NCBI GenBank assembly: GCA_903813345.2
Contig: CAIIXF020000006.1
Span: 37,231,348-37,289,935, forward strand
Origin: Owenia fusiformis
Lineage: Eukaryota > Annelida > Polychaeta > Sabellida > Oweniidae
Length of the DNA: 58,588 bases
Direction: 5' to 3'
Part shown: piece after piece, positions 45,656 through 57,300 of the stretch
Layout of the letters: every line of letters begins with the position of its first letter
Position numbering within the stretch: position 1 is the stretch's first letter
The notes under the pieces: generated by a model
What the model was told of the DNA's origin: nothing
Seen by the model: the letters and a program-made list of their open reading frames with translations, nothing else
The model's database searches: none
Program-made: the position numbers and the translations under genes

Positions 45656-47062
45656 CTAGAACAAAATTTGAAACAAATGACATATTCATGCTTAATAGCT
45701 TAAACACGGAGTGAGCCAAATAAGGTAGCACAGTAAATTGTTAATAATTAACTCAAGCATTTAGCATGGATTTATTGTAAAGTCAAACTGAACTATTTGT
45801 TCAGGTTAATTTTTTTGTTCACCCTGTACTTCACTTCAGGATTTCATATCCTATAGGTAATTACTAAAATTATTTATTTTTTACTATTCATATTCAATTT
45901 TGATGTTACAAGAAAAACCATAGAACTCAAACAAAAATAATATTTTTTTAAATAAGGCAGCCGTTTAAAGTGTCGCTTAAAGAATAGCACAGAGTTCACT
46001 CTTGTACATTAGAGAAGTTCATTTTTTATTTTCATATGGGGATGAAAACTCAATATTCATGTTTTTCTGTTTTGTAACAATTACCAAGGTAATATTAATG
46101 GGGTAAAACAATGGTACTATAAGTTATTGAATGATTTGAAGTGCACTACAGGATATATTCTGCTTGAGAAATTCCGTTTTGGAATGAGACAAAGTCGAGT
46201 GCCAATACAGAATATCGAGACAGAATATATCCTGTATTGCACTTCAAATCATTCAATAACATTTTTATCGTGTGATCTTAAGCCAATACATTTTACTCAG
46301 GAGATAATCCCTGAGAATTATTCTGTATTCTCTGTACCGCTACTGAGATTGTCCCCTCCGTACCAATATTTTTTGTATTGCTAGGGAGATGATCAATCGG
46401 GACAATCTCAGTAGTAATACATGTTGGTACAGCACAGGAACTGACCAATCAGAGGGCTTCACTTTACAGATCATACGATAAATTGGTGTATCTACTTGAC
46501 ATTCATCATTGATTGCACACACAACAGAGTAATTGGTGAAAAGAAAGAGATGTGTTGCTGGATATTTTCAATGTTAATTTTTTATTTTTAAATTTTGCCA
46601 GTAAATATGGCACAATTCAATCATTTATTTTTTGATGCAGCATTATGATATGTGTATTCACGTACAATGTTATTACAAACAACAAGCCTTCAAATACACT
46701 ACGTGTACATATTAGGACTCCCAACAGTGGCTAGGGAGGTCGCTTTCAGTCACTTTTTGATATAAAATTGTCACATGTCATTTTAAATTTGACTAGTCAT
46801 ATTTTGTTAGTTTCATTCATTTCTAGGCTATCAAAGCATTTAATGCAACAAATCACATGTTATATTCAATGTTTGTTCAGTTTGATAATAAGGCAGAATA
46901 TTAAGTGACCTTAACTTGAATCCATATACATATACGAGATGAATCACCAAGTGCAGTAATTATACTTTTTTACACTATTTAAAATGCAGACAAAGTCTTA
47001 ACAATTCCAGTAAATGTCCCTCACCACTAAGTCATCAGCATATAAAATTTGAACCAAACCTG
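45656..47062. other. Non-coding with two small foldbacks
   Basis: 46123-46260 is a hairpin with ~39-bp arms (GTTATTGAATGATTTGAAGT ...). 46340-46414 has 16-bp arms CTACTGAGATTGTCCC. Both hold TGTATTG/CAATACA phrases and may be one decayed MITE. No upstream MASTL exon was identified. Confidence 0.65.
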
Positions 47063-47822
47063 TTAAGGTACTATGGAAGTTAACAGGAAATGACGAAACA
47101 GGAAGTGACAAAAATTTTGCATTTCTAGACATTTTTGAACAAAGATAACAGAGTTCTGGTTTGACCTCCAGTCAATTTAACTATTTCCACATATCATTTA
47201 CATGACCAGGATCACAATGTGCATGGTCAGAATGACCTCAAACATGATGAAATAACCTTTTTAGCCCTTTGAAAGTGTGCCTGAAAAAAAGCTAAAAGTA
47301 GGAGCTAGGGAAGGTCACTGAACAGAATATTTTGAATTTTTCAGAAAATGTGCCCAATATAATGCTCTAACTGATACAATCTTTGAAATTTTAGAAAATT
47401 GTCTTTAAAAAATGGCGGTCATAAAAAGGAAAATAGATCGCTTTTCAAATCAGTTTTTTCATAATTTTTCTTTTTCTATGAATGCTATCAAATTTTCAAA
47501 GATTGTATCATTTAGAGCAATATATTAGGCACATTTTCTGAAAAATTCGAAACATTCTGCTCAGTGACCTTTCCTACTTCCTTCTTTTAGCTATTTTTCA
47601 GTCTCGTTTTCAGAGGGCTGAAAAGGTTATTTCATCATGTTTAGGGTCATTCTGACCATGAACATTGTGATCCTGGACCTGTAAATGGTATTTGGGACTA
47701 GTTGAATTGACTGAAGGGCAAAACAGAACTCTGTTATCTTGGTTCAAAAAATGTCTTAAAATGCAAATTTTTTTGTCACTTCCTGCTTTGTCATTTCCTG
47801 TTAACTTCCATAGCACCTTAAA
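47063..47822. mobile_element. 760-bp foldback with ~370-bp arms
   Basis: TTAAGGTACTATGGAAGTTA at left mirrors TAACTTCCATAGCACCTTAA at right, and similarity continues to the apex near 47440 (AATGGCGGTCAT). Shared internal phrases include AGATAACAGAGTTCTG, ACATGATGAAATAACCTTTT and GATACAATCTTTGAAA. It would extrude as a near-complete hairpin. No coding. The arms have diverged, so it is not very young. Confidence 0.9.
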
Positions 47823-48207
47823 TGGTATTTGAATCATAGAAATTACATATATTTTCTAAATAAAATGGTGGCCATTTTATATTGAGTGGCTATATTGGAA
47901 CTTCTTTCCTGAGCAAAGGTCCTATGGCCTTACAGCATTAGTCCATACTAAATCCATTCACTGGAATTTAACAACCATTCATTGCAACTACCATTTGACC
48001 TGCATAATAGCACTTAAAGCATGATACTAGTTACAAATGTTTACTAAACAAAGAAAATAAGCTTATTGGTTTCATTAGTTTCACTTGGATCTAAAAATGA
48101 CCCCTTGTGTGAGTTGCTGGTTATATAATACAATGCAGTCATATGAAATACTATCCTCTGATTGATAGAAGTTGACACACCTTGCCTAGCTATGTGTGAA
48201 TACTTTT
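47823..48207. other. UGT 3' flank
   Basis: From about 48050 it matches the 3' flank of the UGT at 25173 and of the split pseudogene (GTTTCATTAGTTTCACTTGG, GACCCCTTGTGTGAGTTG, CACACCTTGCCTAGCTATGT). Left of that there is no recognised feature. No C-terminal fossil occurs here, so this is the ancestral arrangement. Confidence 0.7.
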
Positions 48208-49788
48208 TTAATCATATTTGACCTTCTGATTAGAGAATATGAAGCAAATGACTTTCTTGACTATAATAACCAGAACAGTTCCAATTATAATGCAAACACA
48301 ACACACTAGTGCTATGATGTCGAGCAAATAGTATTGGAAGAAATTCAGTTCATTAGCAGCTTGGGATCGTAAATGGGGTGCACCCTTGTGGCGTATTACA
48401 TATTCAGCCCAGTAGACAAGTTTGTCCTTTGGTGGTATGGGTTGATCATGGTATATAGCAGCAGCTCTTTCAGCATTCGCCTTGTATGTTTTATTCTCTA
48501 TAACCTCCTTCATGGCTCGTTGAAACTTCTTGCTGGTGATTCCTTCCAAAGAAACAGTTTGACCAGATTTTACTCTATGGGAGAGTTTCTGGCAATAGAA
48601 AGGCTGATCCCAAAAGAATGGTACTCCAATCACAGGGAGGGCATAATGCAAAGCTTGAAAGCTGGATGAAGCTCCACAGTGTGTCACAAATAGTTTAGTA
48701 GCAGGTTGATTCAACAGGCTTTCTTGAGGTATCCATTTACTCAATATCGTATTATTTCCAAGACCTTCTGGTGTGGGGCCTTCGTAACTCCAAATCACAG
48801 TTTGTGGCATTGCAGCAAATGCTTTGGCAAATGTGGTTCGAAGTTCTGGCCAGAGTCTACGGAACATTGAGCCAAAGCTCACAACAATTATCCCATGTTT
48901 TCCAGCTTTCTCAATAATGTTGGCATAGTGTCGATCTAAAGGCTTTGGGTTTTCGAGGAAAAATCCTTCTACAGATATAACATGTGGCATTAAGGGAAGT
49001 GGGTAATGAAGTGCATCATTTCTGTTCATAAAGACCAGAGAGGCAATTTTGTCAGCATTCTCTATGTAATCACAGGCATCTCCATAATCCAGTTCTTTAC
49101 ATATCTCAAAAGATTTACTGAACAATTTCCTGTTCACATTTTGAAGTTTAAAATAGTCCCAAACATTGAAGACTCTTTCTGAGAAAGACAAAATGTCCGA
49201 GTATGGTTCAACATAAGCAGAAACATATGCAAGATTAAATCTTTGTACAAGATTTGCATCAAAACTCATTGGTCCCCAGTTTTCATAAAGAATCAATGGA
49301 ATATTGAAAGTTGCAGCTATAATCCTTGACACCATCATAAGCTCATCGCTTATTATCAAGTCAAACTTTGCACTCGCAATCTTTTTCCAAACAGTTTTGT
49401 CTTTCAGAGGATGGGAAATTAAATCAAAATATATAGGTAGTACAGTGTCAAAGGCATCCACAGCATCCCCTATTAAGCTGACAACATGATCCTGATTCAA
49501 AGTATTTATGTCCTTGGATGGATCAACAGGTGGCTTCTTGAAATGTAAGACATTAAATGTTTTGTTCATATTATTTGTCTCACCTAATTTAAACAAAGCA
49601 TCATGTTCAATCTGATCAGAGAGCAAGAGGGTTACTTCATGACCAGCATTCATCATAATTCGTCCAATATTTATTGTATTCCTCATTCTGCTATTATAGC
49701 CGAAATCCACTGGTACAACGAGAATATTTCCACATTCACAAAGAGATGAACACAAAATGACTGATAACAAAAGTCCTGTGAAATCCAT
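48208..49788 (-). CDS. UDP-glycosyltransferase-like protein, intact, 526 aa
   Basis: Full-length intronless UGT-type membrane protein: signal peptide 1-19, acceptor domain to ~280, SFGS 304-307, donor signature 352-395 (WIPQESLL...LFVTHCGASSSFQAL...PFFWDQ), membrane segment 488-509, tail of 17 residues. It is the only readable copy with the canonical His in THCG (370), the others having Gln. Like all copies it has FGYNSRM (29-35) at the usual catalytic-His site and Gln378 where Glu normally binds the ribose of the UDP-sugar; Asp148 and Asp394-Gln395 are kept. The ER-lumen orientation follows from the signal peptide and C-terminal anchor. It is nearly identical to the copy cut by the gap at 9501. 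Confidence 0.94.
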   Translation of the reverse strand: MDFTGLLLSVILCSSLCECGNILVVPVDFGYNSRMRNTINIGRIMMNAGHEVTLLLSDQIEHDALFKLGETNNMNKTFNVLHFKKPPVDPSKDINTLNQDHVVSLIGDAVDAFDTVLPIYFDLISHPLKDKTVWKKIASAKFDLIISDELMMVSRIIAATFNIPLILYENWGPMSFDANLVQRFNLAYVSAYVEPYSDILSFSERVFNVWDYFKLQNVNRKLFSKSFEICKELDYGDACDYIENADKIASLVFMNRNDALHYPLPLMPHVISVEGFFLENPKPLDRHYANIIEKAGKHGIIVVSFGSMFRRLWPELRTTFAKAFAAMPQTVIWSYEGPTPEGLGNNTILSKWIPQESLLNQPATKLFVTHCGASSSFQALHYALPVIGVPFFWDQPFYCQKLSHRVKSGQTVSLEGITSKKFQRAMKEVIENKTYKANAERAAAIYHDQPIPPKDKLVYWAEYVIRHKGAPHLRSQAANELNFFQYYLLDIIALVCCVCIIIGTVLVIIVKKVICFIFSNQKVKYD

Positions 49789-50205
49789 CTTTTAATATTG
49801 TATATCACTGTAATTCTTAACATATAACTCACAAGTTCAACACATTATTTTTTTAATTCACTTCTGCGTGACATTGGTATATGAACAAATATCACATATA
49901 CCCTCTGGTCAAAAAAATATGTGCATCATCATCTACTATTTACAACTTTAAAAAATGATTTTTATATTAATTTTAATAGACTAAGCAGCAAGGATTTACA
50001 ATTGTCTCTTCAATTCATAATAAAATCTTCAATTGCAATTGCAAAAATAATACCATTTATAATATATATAATATTTACTTTAGACATTCCTGTTGATGCA
50101 CAATTTTTTGGACCAGAGGGTATGCTGATTTTTGCTACCAATAGAGTATATAGCAGTTGTAACAACTAGAGAGCAATGACTTGTTTATCACACTTGAAGA
50201 ATAAA
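49789..50205 (-). promoter_or_regulatory. Conserved 5' flank of UGT at 48208-49788, candidate TATA promoter
   Basis: The shared module, with TATATA at 50147-50152, about 360 bp before the start codon, and ATTACAG just upstream of it as a possible 5' untranslated acceptor. Inference from conservation only. Confidence 0.4.
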
Positions 50206-52256
50206 GCCCCAAAATACATTATTTATGAGGTGTTAGGTCACATTGACATAACATATGTATCTCATACAGAACTCACAAATAAAGTGTATACTAAAGACTA
50301 AATACAGGGTATCCAAGTCAGGGCATCTGTTATTTGCCAAGACCTGTTTTATTCATATCATTACCAGCTTGCCTAATATTGCATATTATCCCATGGTTAG
50401 AAGGATATAGATCGAATATCACGTGAAGATAAATTTGATATATGGATCAGGATATCATATTTCAGCAAAAAATCCCCAAACCATTGAATATCACTTTTGA
50501 AACCATCAAATATCACTTTGAAACCATTCAAACCTTTTAAAAGGTGATATAAGGGTGTCAAAAGTGATATCCGATGGTTACGATTTTTTTAAAATTAATT
50601 TTTGATTTCTATAAAAAACAAAAAACCTTTAAAAACTTACCTTTTTTAGATACGATGAATGGCAAACGCTAATTGTAAACCATATATGTTGTATGTCATA
50701 AGAAAAACAAACACTATATGTTCCAAACCCACGATCTCACGTGAAAAGAAACAAGGTCCAAATACCCTTTCCTCCATCATTCAAGAACCAATATCACAAT
50801 CCAAGACCAGAACACCAACGTATAGGTATAAAAAAGGGAAATTTCAATCATACTGAAGTCATTACAATACATGTTGAAGAAAAATTAGAAATTGATAGCC
50901 AATACTCATGTATGTATGTATATATTTATTGTCCTTTACAAAAAAGGTGATTTATTCATGCAATTATAAAAAGATTAATATGTACAAACAATCTAACAAA
51001 CAAGCACCAAACAAATTCTAATCCATATAAATTGCAGACTTCAAGCCACTGCGTTGCCGTTTGGACAAAATATATCAGATTAAACAGTTGTGTATGAATA
51101 TGAAGAATACACCTTCCCCAAGGTTGGTATATTCAGAATAAATACTTAAAAAGTCCAGTGAGTTTCAAACGTTATAGAGGGTACCTTCCCCAAGGCTGGT
51201 ACATCCATTTGTGATCATTTACGTATAACATACACATATAAAGTATGAGCATAAGTCAATAAAAAGTACCATCAAATGACAATAATATATCATAATGTCA
51301 TTGATTTAGGGTGTAGGGTTGGGGTATTTCTATATCCTGCATTTCTGAATCTGTAGTTGAACCACCATCAGGGTTTCATATTTCTACAATATTATACAAC
51401 TACATCAAATTTGAGTATCCTTAAAGTCCGCATTAAAAAACGTTGTACCTAAGAAATAATATACAGGTACAGCGTTTTTTAATGCCGCTTTAAGGATACT
51501 CAAATTTGATGTAGTTGTATAATATCGTAGAAATATGAAACCCCTGAGCTTGGTATATACAGAGAAATACTTTAGAAACCAGAGAATTAAATCAGCTTTA
51601 TAAAGGGTACCTTCCCCAAGGTTGGTTCGGTTAGAAGTGGAAAAAATGGTTACACATTACACATTAAACTCTGAACCTTCCCCAAAGTTGGTACTGTACA
51701 TCCAGAATAGAAAGATATTAATCATAATTTCAGTAATATAGGATAGTCCCCTGGGGGCCCATGTACCTCCCTGAGGGCCACCCTCCACCACTGAATGAAG
51801 TTACATTTAAGTGTGTAACATCAAAAATAGAACTGTAGATACAAGTATTCATACAAACAGAGCATAATCACTCTCAAATGACGTGGGAAAGACAAAATCC
51901 AGCCACGGAGTTCATGGGAATTTCAAAGGGCCAACAACCATTCCCCAAGCCGTGGCCATAATCCATAAAACACAATAATTCACAATGGTCATCAAGAAAC
52001 TATGGGTGGTTTCAATATATATTTCTCAACAATCAATACTGTAGCTGGAACCTCAAAAGGTGTGTAGTGAAAAAATATGAGTTAAGTGCCAATTTCTTAA
52101 ACAATTCCAACATCATTCAACATCTCAAGTGATAAAACCTGAAACTTCAAAAGCTAATTGGCATATAAAAGTCATTACTCATGGTTCAGTCTATCCTGCA
52201 AAAGGAGATTTGTGCCTCAAAACCATCAATTTTAATGTCTAGTAAATATTACTTTA
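50206..52256. other. UGT spacer, long type (twin of 10831-12870)
   Basis: Nearly base-for-base the same as 10831-12870, with the ATATCACTTTTGAAACCAT block, four CCTTCCCCAAGG-type motifs (from about 51113 to 51690) and the hairpin at 51371-51543. Confidence 0.85.
51371..51543. repeat. Hairpin, ~79-bp arms (twin of 11984-12156)
   Basis: Same arms and loop as the twin, with a few substitutions (for example ACAGCGTTTTTT for ACAACGTTTTTT). Confidence 0.9.
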
Positions 52257-54309
52257 TTAATCATATTTGTCCTTCTGGTAAGAGACTATGAAAAGAATGA
52301 CTTTCTTGGTTATAATTACCAGAACTGTTCCAATGATAATGCAAACACAACACACCAGTGCTATGATGTCGAGCAAATAGTATTGGAAGAAATTCAGTTC
52401 ATTAGCAGCTTGGGATCGTAAATGGGGTGCACCCTTGTGGCGTATTACATATTCAGCCCAGTAGACAAGTTTGTCCTTTGGTGGTATGGGTTGATCATGG
52501 TATATAGCAGCAGCTCTGTCAGCATTCACCTTGTATGTTTTATTCTCTATAACCTCCTTCATGGCTCGTTGAAGTTTCTCGCTGGTGATTCCTTCCAAAG
52601 AAACAGTTTGACCAGATTTTACTCTATGGGAAAGTTTCTGGCAATAGAAAAGCTGATCCCAAAAGGATGGTACTCCAATCACAGGGAGGGCGTAATGCAA
52701 AGCTTGAAAGCTGGATGAAGCTCCACACTGTGTCACAAATAGTTTAGTAGCAGGGTGATTCAATAGGCTTTCTTGAGGTATCCATTTACTCAATATCGTA
52801 TTATTTCTAAGACCTTCTGGTGTAGGGCCTTCGTAACTCCAAATCACAGTTTGTGGCATTGCAGCAAATGCTTTGGCAAATGTGGTTCGAAGTTCTGGCC
52901 AGAGTCTACGGAACAATGACCCAAAGCTCACAACAATTATCCCATGTTTTCCAGCTTTCTCAATAATGTTGGCATAGTGTCGATCTAAAGGCTTTGGGTT
53001 TTCGAGGAAAAATCCTTCTACAGATATAACATGTGGCATTAAGGGAAGTGGGTAATGAAGTGCATCATTTCTGTTCATAAAGACCAGAGAGACAGTTTTT
53101 CAGCATTGTTTATGTTATCACAGGCATCTCCATAACTCAATTCTTTACATATTGCAACAGATATACTGTAAACTTTCCTATTCACTTCTTTTAGTTTATA
53201 GTACTCCCAAACATTGTAAACTCTTTCTGAGAAAGACATAATGTCAGAGCATGGGTGAAGGAAAGCAGGAACATATGCAAGATTGAATCTTTGTATAAGA
53301 TTTGCATCAAAACTCATTGGTCCCCAGTTTTCATAAAGAATCAATGGAATATTGAAACTTGCACTTAACACTTGAAACGAACATACGCCCATCGCTTATT
53401 ATCAAGTCGAACTTTGACCTGGCAAACTTTTTCCAAATACTTCTGTCCTCCAGAGGTAAGGAAATAAAATCCGAATATATTGGTAGTACATTGTCAAATG
53501 CATTCACAGCATTCCCCATCAAACTGTTTATAAAATCCTGATTCAAAGAATTCATGTCTTTGGATACATCTACAGGTGGCTTCAGGGCTGTCAACTTGGG
53601 ACCACCTAATATGAGTGACTTCAAAATGTTGGACACCTAAGTCCAAATCTGAACACTTTTGTCCAAATTTTGAACACCTTTGGCCAACTTTTAAACACCT
53701 TTGGCCAAAGTTTGAGCACCTTTGCCAAACTTTTGTTTGCCAAAAAATGTTATGGGGTAGGTACGAAAAATTTCCAATGAGAAAAATTTCCAATGAACAT
53801 GCGTGACACATACAGGATTCGCGTGACAAATCCGAACAAATTGCGTTCGGTTTTTTCCGGCGTTCGTATTTTTACCGTATCGTAAACATATTTCGAACAA
53901 ATTTCTACAGAAATATTTTTGCTTGACAATTACCAGGTAAAATGCGTATTTTGCGTGACATTTTCTGTCACGCAAAAAAAACTGGCGTGACTTCAAATTC
54001 TTCAGCAAATGCGTGACAAATACGCAAATTGCGGGACAGTTGACAGGCCTGTGGCTTCTTGAAATGTATAACATTGAATGTTTTGTTCATATAACTTGTC
54101 TCGCCTATTTTATACAAAGCATCGTGTTCAATCTGGTCAGAAAGCAAGAAGGTTACTTGGTGCCCTGCATTCAACATAATTCTTCCAATTTTTATCACAT
54201 TTCTCATTCTGCTGTTATAGCCAAAATCCACTGGTACAACGAGAATATTTCCACATTCACAAAGAGATGAACACAAAATGACTGATAACAAAAGTCCTGT
54301 GAAATCCAT
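52257..54309 (-). pseudogene. UDP-glycosyltransferase-like gene with transposon insertion and two frameshifts
   Basis: Codons 1-85 lie at 54309-54052 and are the same as in the intact gene at 12871-14451. The 469-bp element 53583-54051 interrupts at the KKPP codons. Further on, a 2-base deletion near 53369 (CTTAACACTTG for CTTACAACACTTG) and a 1-base deletion in a T run near 53095 break the frame. The last 273 codons (53078-52257) are open, with TQCG, and with PSFWDQLFY where sisters have PFF(F/W)DQPFY. Clearly dead as a full enzyme. Confidence 0.92.
53583..54051. mobile_element. 469-bp element, CAGGGCTGTCAACT termini, 6-bp duplication TGGCTT
   Basis: Same family as 38138-38399. Direct repeats TGGCTT abut both ends (53577-53582, 54052-54057), and the intact sister gene shows the empty site GGTGGCTTCTTG. 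Compared with the shorter copy it has an internal stretch of AACACCTTTGGCCAA-type repeats and a longer GCGTGACA/CGTATTT region. No coding. Confidence 0.92.
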
Positions 54310-55582
54310 CTTTTAATATTGTATATCACTGTAATTCTTAACATATAACTCACAAGTTCAACACATTATTTTTTTGATTCACTTCTCCTTGACATTGGTA
54401 TATGAACAGATATCACATATACCCTCTGGTCAAAAAAATATGTGCATCATCATCTACTATTTACAACTTTTAAAAATGATTTTTATATTAATTTTAATAG
54501 ACTAAGCAGCAAGGATTTACAATTGTCTCTTCAATTCATAATAAAATCTTCAATTGCAATTGCAAAAATAATACCATTTATAATATATATGATATTTACT
54601 TTAGAAATTCCTGTTGATGCACAATTCTTTGGACCAGAGGGTATGCTGATTTTTGCTACCAATAGAGTATATAGCAGTTGTAACAACTAGAGAGCAATGA
54701 CTTGTTTATCACACTTGAAGATTAAAGCCCCAAAATACATGACTTATGCAAACCGTATATGTTGTATGTCATAAGAAAAACAAACACATTATGTCCCAAA
54801 CCCACGATCTCACGTGGAAAGAAACAATGTCTAAATACCCTTTCCTCCATCATTCAAGAACCAATATAACAATCCAAGACCAGAACTCCAACATATACAG
54901 GTAGGTATAAAAAAGGGACATTTCATTCATACTGAAGTCATTACAATACATGTTGAAGAAAAATTAGAAATTGATAGTCAATACTCATGTATGTATGTAT
55001 ATATTTATTGTCCTTTATAAAAAGGCTATTTATTCATTATTAATACATATAAATTGCCAATGTCAAGCAACCGCATTGGCGTTTGGACAAAATATATCAG
55101 ATTAAAACAGTTGTGTATGAATATGAAGAATACACCTTCCCAAGGTTGGTATATTCAGAATAGTTACTTAAAATGTCCAGTGAGTTTCAAATGTTATAGA
55201 GGGTACCTTCCCCAAGGTTGGTACATCCATTTGTGATCATTTACGTTTAACATATACATATAAAGTATGAGCATAAGTCAATAAAACGTAGCATAAAAAA
55301 GTACCATCAAATGACAATAAATATATCATAATGTTGTTGTTGTTTAAGGGTGTAGTGTGGGGGTATTTCTATATTCTGCATTTCTGAATCTGTAGTGGAA
55401 CCACCACCGGACTTTCATATTTCTACCATATTATACAACTACATCAAATTTGAGTATCCGTAAATTCGGGATTAAAAAATGTTGCACCTAAGAAATATAA
55501 CATATCTTCCCTGAGCTTGGTATATATATACAGAGAAATACTTTAAAAACCAGAGAATTAAATCAGCTTTATAAAGGGTACC
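54310..55582. other. UGT 5' flank and truncated short-type spacer
   Basis: The conserved flank (TATATA 54668-54673) is followed by a short-type spacer with motifs near 55136 and 55206 and the solo hairpin arm (55410-55505). Homology to the other spacers ends at GGGTACC (55582), in the middle of the third CCTTCCCCAAGG motif, where the LTR begins. Confidence 0.85.
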
Positions 55583-55583
55583 A

Positions 55584-57298
55584 TGTTGAATGGCCATGGT
55601 ATACCATGGTATATGGCCATGAAATGCAATGAAATACCATGGTATTACCATGGCCGATCATGATCGTTAAATGGCACCATTACATTTCATGGTTAACAGC
55701 GTGTTTTTAACATGGAGTTTTCCATTGAAAAAATACTGCCGTTTTGCAGTATTTCGTGGTCAGAAACCATCAAATGCAATGATATCATGGTCAATTTCTC
55801 GACCATGATATCATTGCATTTGATGGTTTCTTGACCATGATATCATTGCATTTGATGGTTTCTGACCATGAAATACTGTGAAACGGCAGTATTTTTTCAA
55901 TGGGAAACTCCATGTTAAAAAAGCGCTCCCGACCATGAAATGCAATGGTGCCATTTAACGATCATGATATACCATGGTCAATTAACATGTAATTTTGTAT
56001 CTAAAAAATACCACCGTTTCACAGTATTACATGGTCAAATACCATCAAATGCAGTGATATCATGGTCTAGACATTCAACCATGATATGCAGTGGAGCCAT
56101 TTAATTACCATGATCTACCATGGTATACCATGGTCACTATACTTCAAATTTTGCATTTTAAAATACTGTTATTTTGCAGTATTTCATGGTTGCAGACCAT
56201 CAAATGCAATGATGGATGCAAACCATCAAATGAAATGATGGTTGAAAACCATCAAATGCAATGAAGTACAGTCAAGATGTTTAATCGAAGACTGGAGGTT
56301 TGACTTACAAAATATTAAGTTTATCTCCTATTTTACCGACAAAAGTCAAATAAAAGTAGAGCATATTTATTTACCAAAAAAATTTTGTTTCTAGGGTTAT
56401 TAACTTAATTGTTCATCATAGAAATTAATTTATTAAATAAATGAACAAAAGTATATAAGGTTGTGATTTTGATGAATATCAGAATCACTAATTATAATAA
56501 TTTTGATATCTAATTAACATTTATTAATAAAGATATTTCATGTTAAAATACTTTTTGAACATGGTCTTTCATTGTATTTCACTGCATTGCAAGAAAGACC
56601 ATTGCATTTCATGGTTAAACGTGGTATTTCAATGCATTTCATGATCCATTTCAACTCTGACCAATTTTAGACTTGACACTCTTCTTAGAGTTCTTTTTAG
56701 CAATGAAATACCATGGTATTTGATGGTCAGGTTTGACAATGAAATGCTATGAAATACAATCAGCCACGAAATGCAATGATATGCCATGATAAATGATAGT
56801 TATGATTTTGGCAACGAAATACCATGGTATGACCATAGTATTTGATGGTCAGGTTTGACAATAAAATGCCATGAAATACCACCAACCATGAAATGCAATG
56901 ATAAAACCATGATAAATGAGAGTTATGATTTTGACAATGAAATGACATGGTATGACCATGGTTATTGATTGTCACACGGTACAATGAAATGCCATGAAAT
57001 GTCATCAACCATGATATACCATGGTAATACTGTCATGATATGTATTCTATTAAGCTAATCATAACACATTCTTGAGTTTTGTTTATTGCTTACTTATTAA
57101 GTAATTAACTTTAAACAGGAATTTTGGCATACTGCTCTAGTGAATAATAATTAGCAAGGTAAAAGGTAGAGACATGAGGAAGTGTGAACTGGGTATGAGA
57201 TGTTATGATGGTGTATGTAGTGTGTGCAGGTAGCAAGATGTAGGTGATTTTGGAAGCTTACGAATTTTAATTAAGAACCTTGAAAAGACTTCTAGACA
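55584..57298 (+). mobile_element. Probable 5' LTR (~1.7 kb) of a retroelement, very palindrome-rich
   Basis: Begins TGTTGAATGG within a base or two of where UGT spacer homology breaks, and ends CTAGACA two bases before a primer-binding site, giving TG...CA ends. A TATA box TATATAAG (56452-56459) is followed ~70 bp later by AATAAA (56526-56531), as in a U3-R-U5 layout. Much of it is built from CCATGGTAT, AAATGCAATG and GATATCATGG phrases. A near-perfect inverted repeat with ~190-bp arms is centred near 55800. The 3' LTR and coding region lie outside the window, so the left boundary is inferred. No protein-coding part is visible. Confidence 0.7.
56452..56459 (+). promoter_or_regulatory. TATA box of the probable LTR
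   Basis: TATATAAG in AAAGTATATAAGGTTG, with a poly(A) signal AATAAA at 56526. Position and order fit LTR transcription, but no transcript is known. Confidence 0.45.
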
Positions 57299-57300
57299 AC

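Noticed and set aside
44406-45659. 417-codon plus-strand frame with 31-residue repeats
   Set aside because: It is the antisense of the 93-bp MASTL exon array. The period is a multiple of 3, so the frame stays open by arithmetic.
46127-46384. 85-codon plus-strand frame
   Set aside because: It lies across two foldback arms and is explained by palindromic sequence.
54442-54690. ~82-codon plus-strand frames in UGT 5' flanks (also 22272, 49921)
   Set aside because: Frames vary in length between copies (indels such as AATTGCAATTGC), so coding is not conserved; more likely flank or promoter.
56760-57008. 82-codon minus-strand frame
   Set aside because: It arises from CATGG/GTTTTATCATGG-type palindromic repeats in the probable LTR and shows no protein character.
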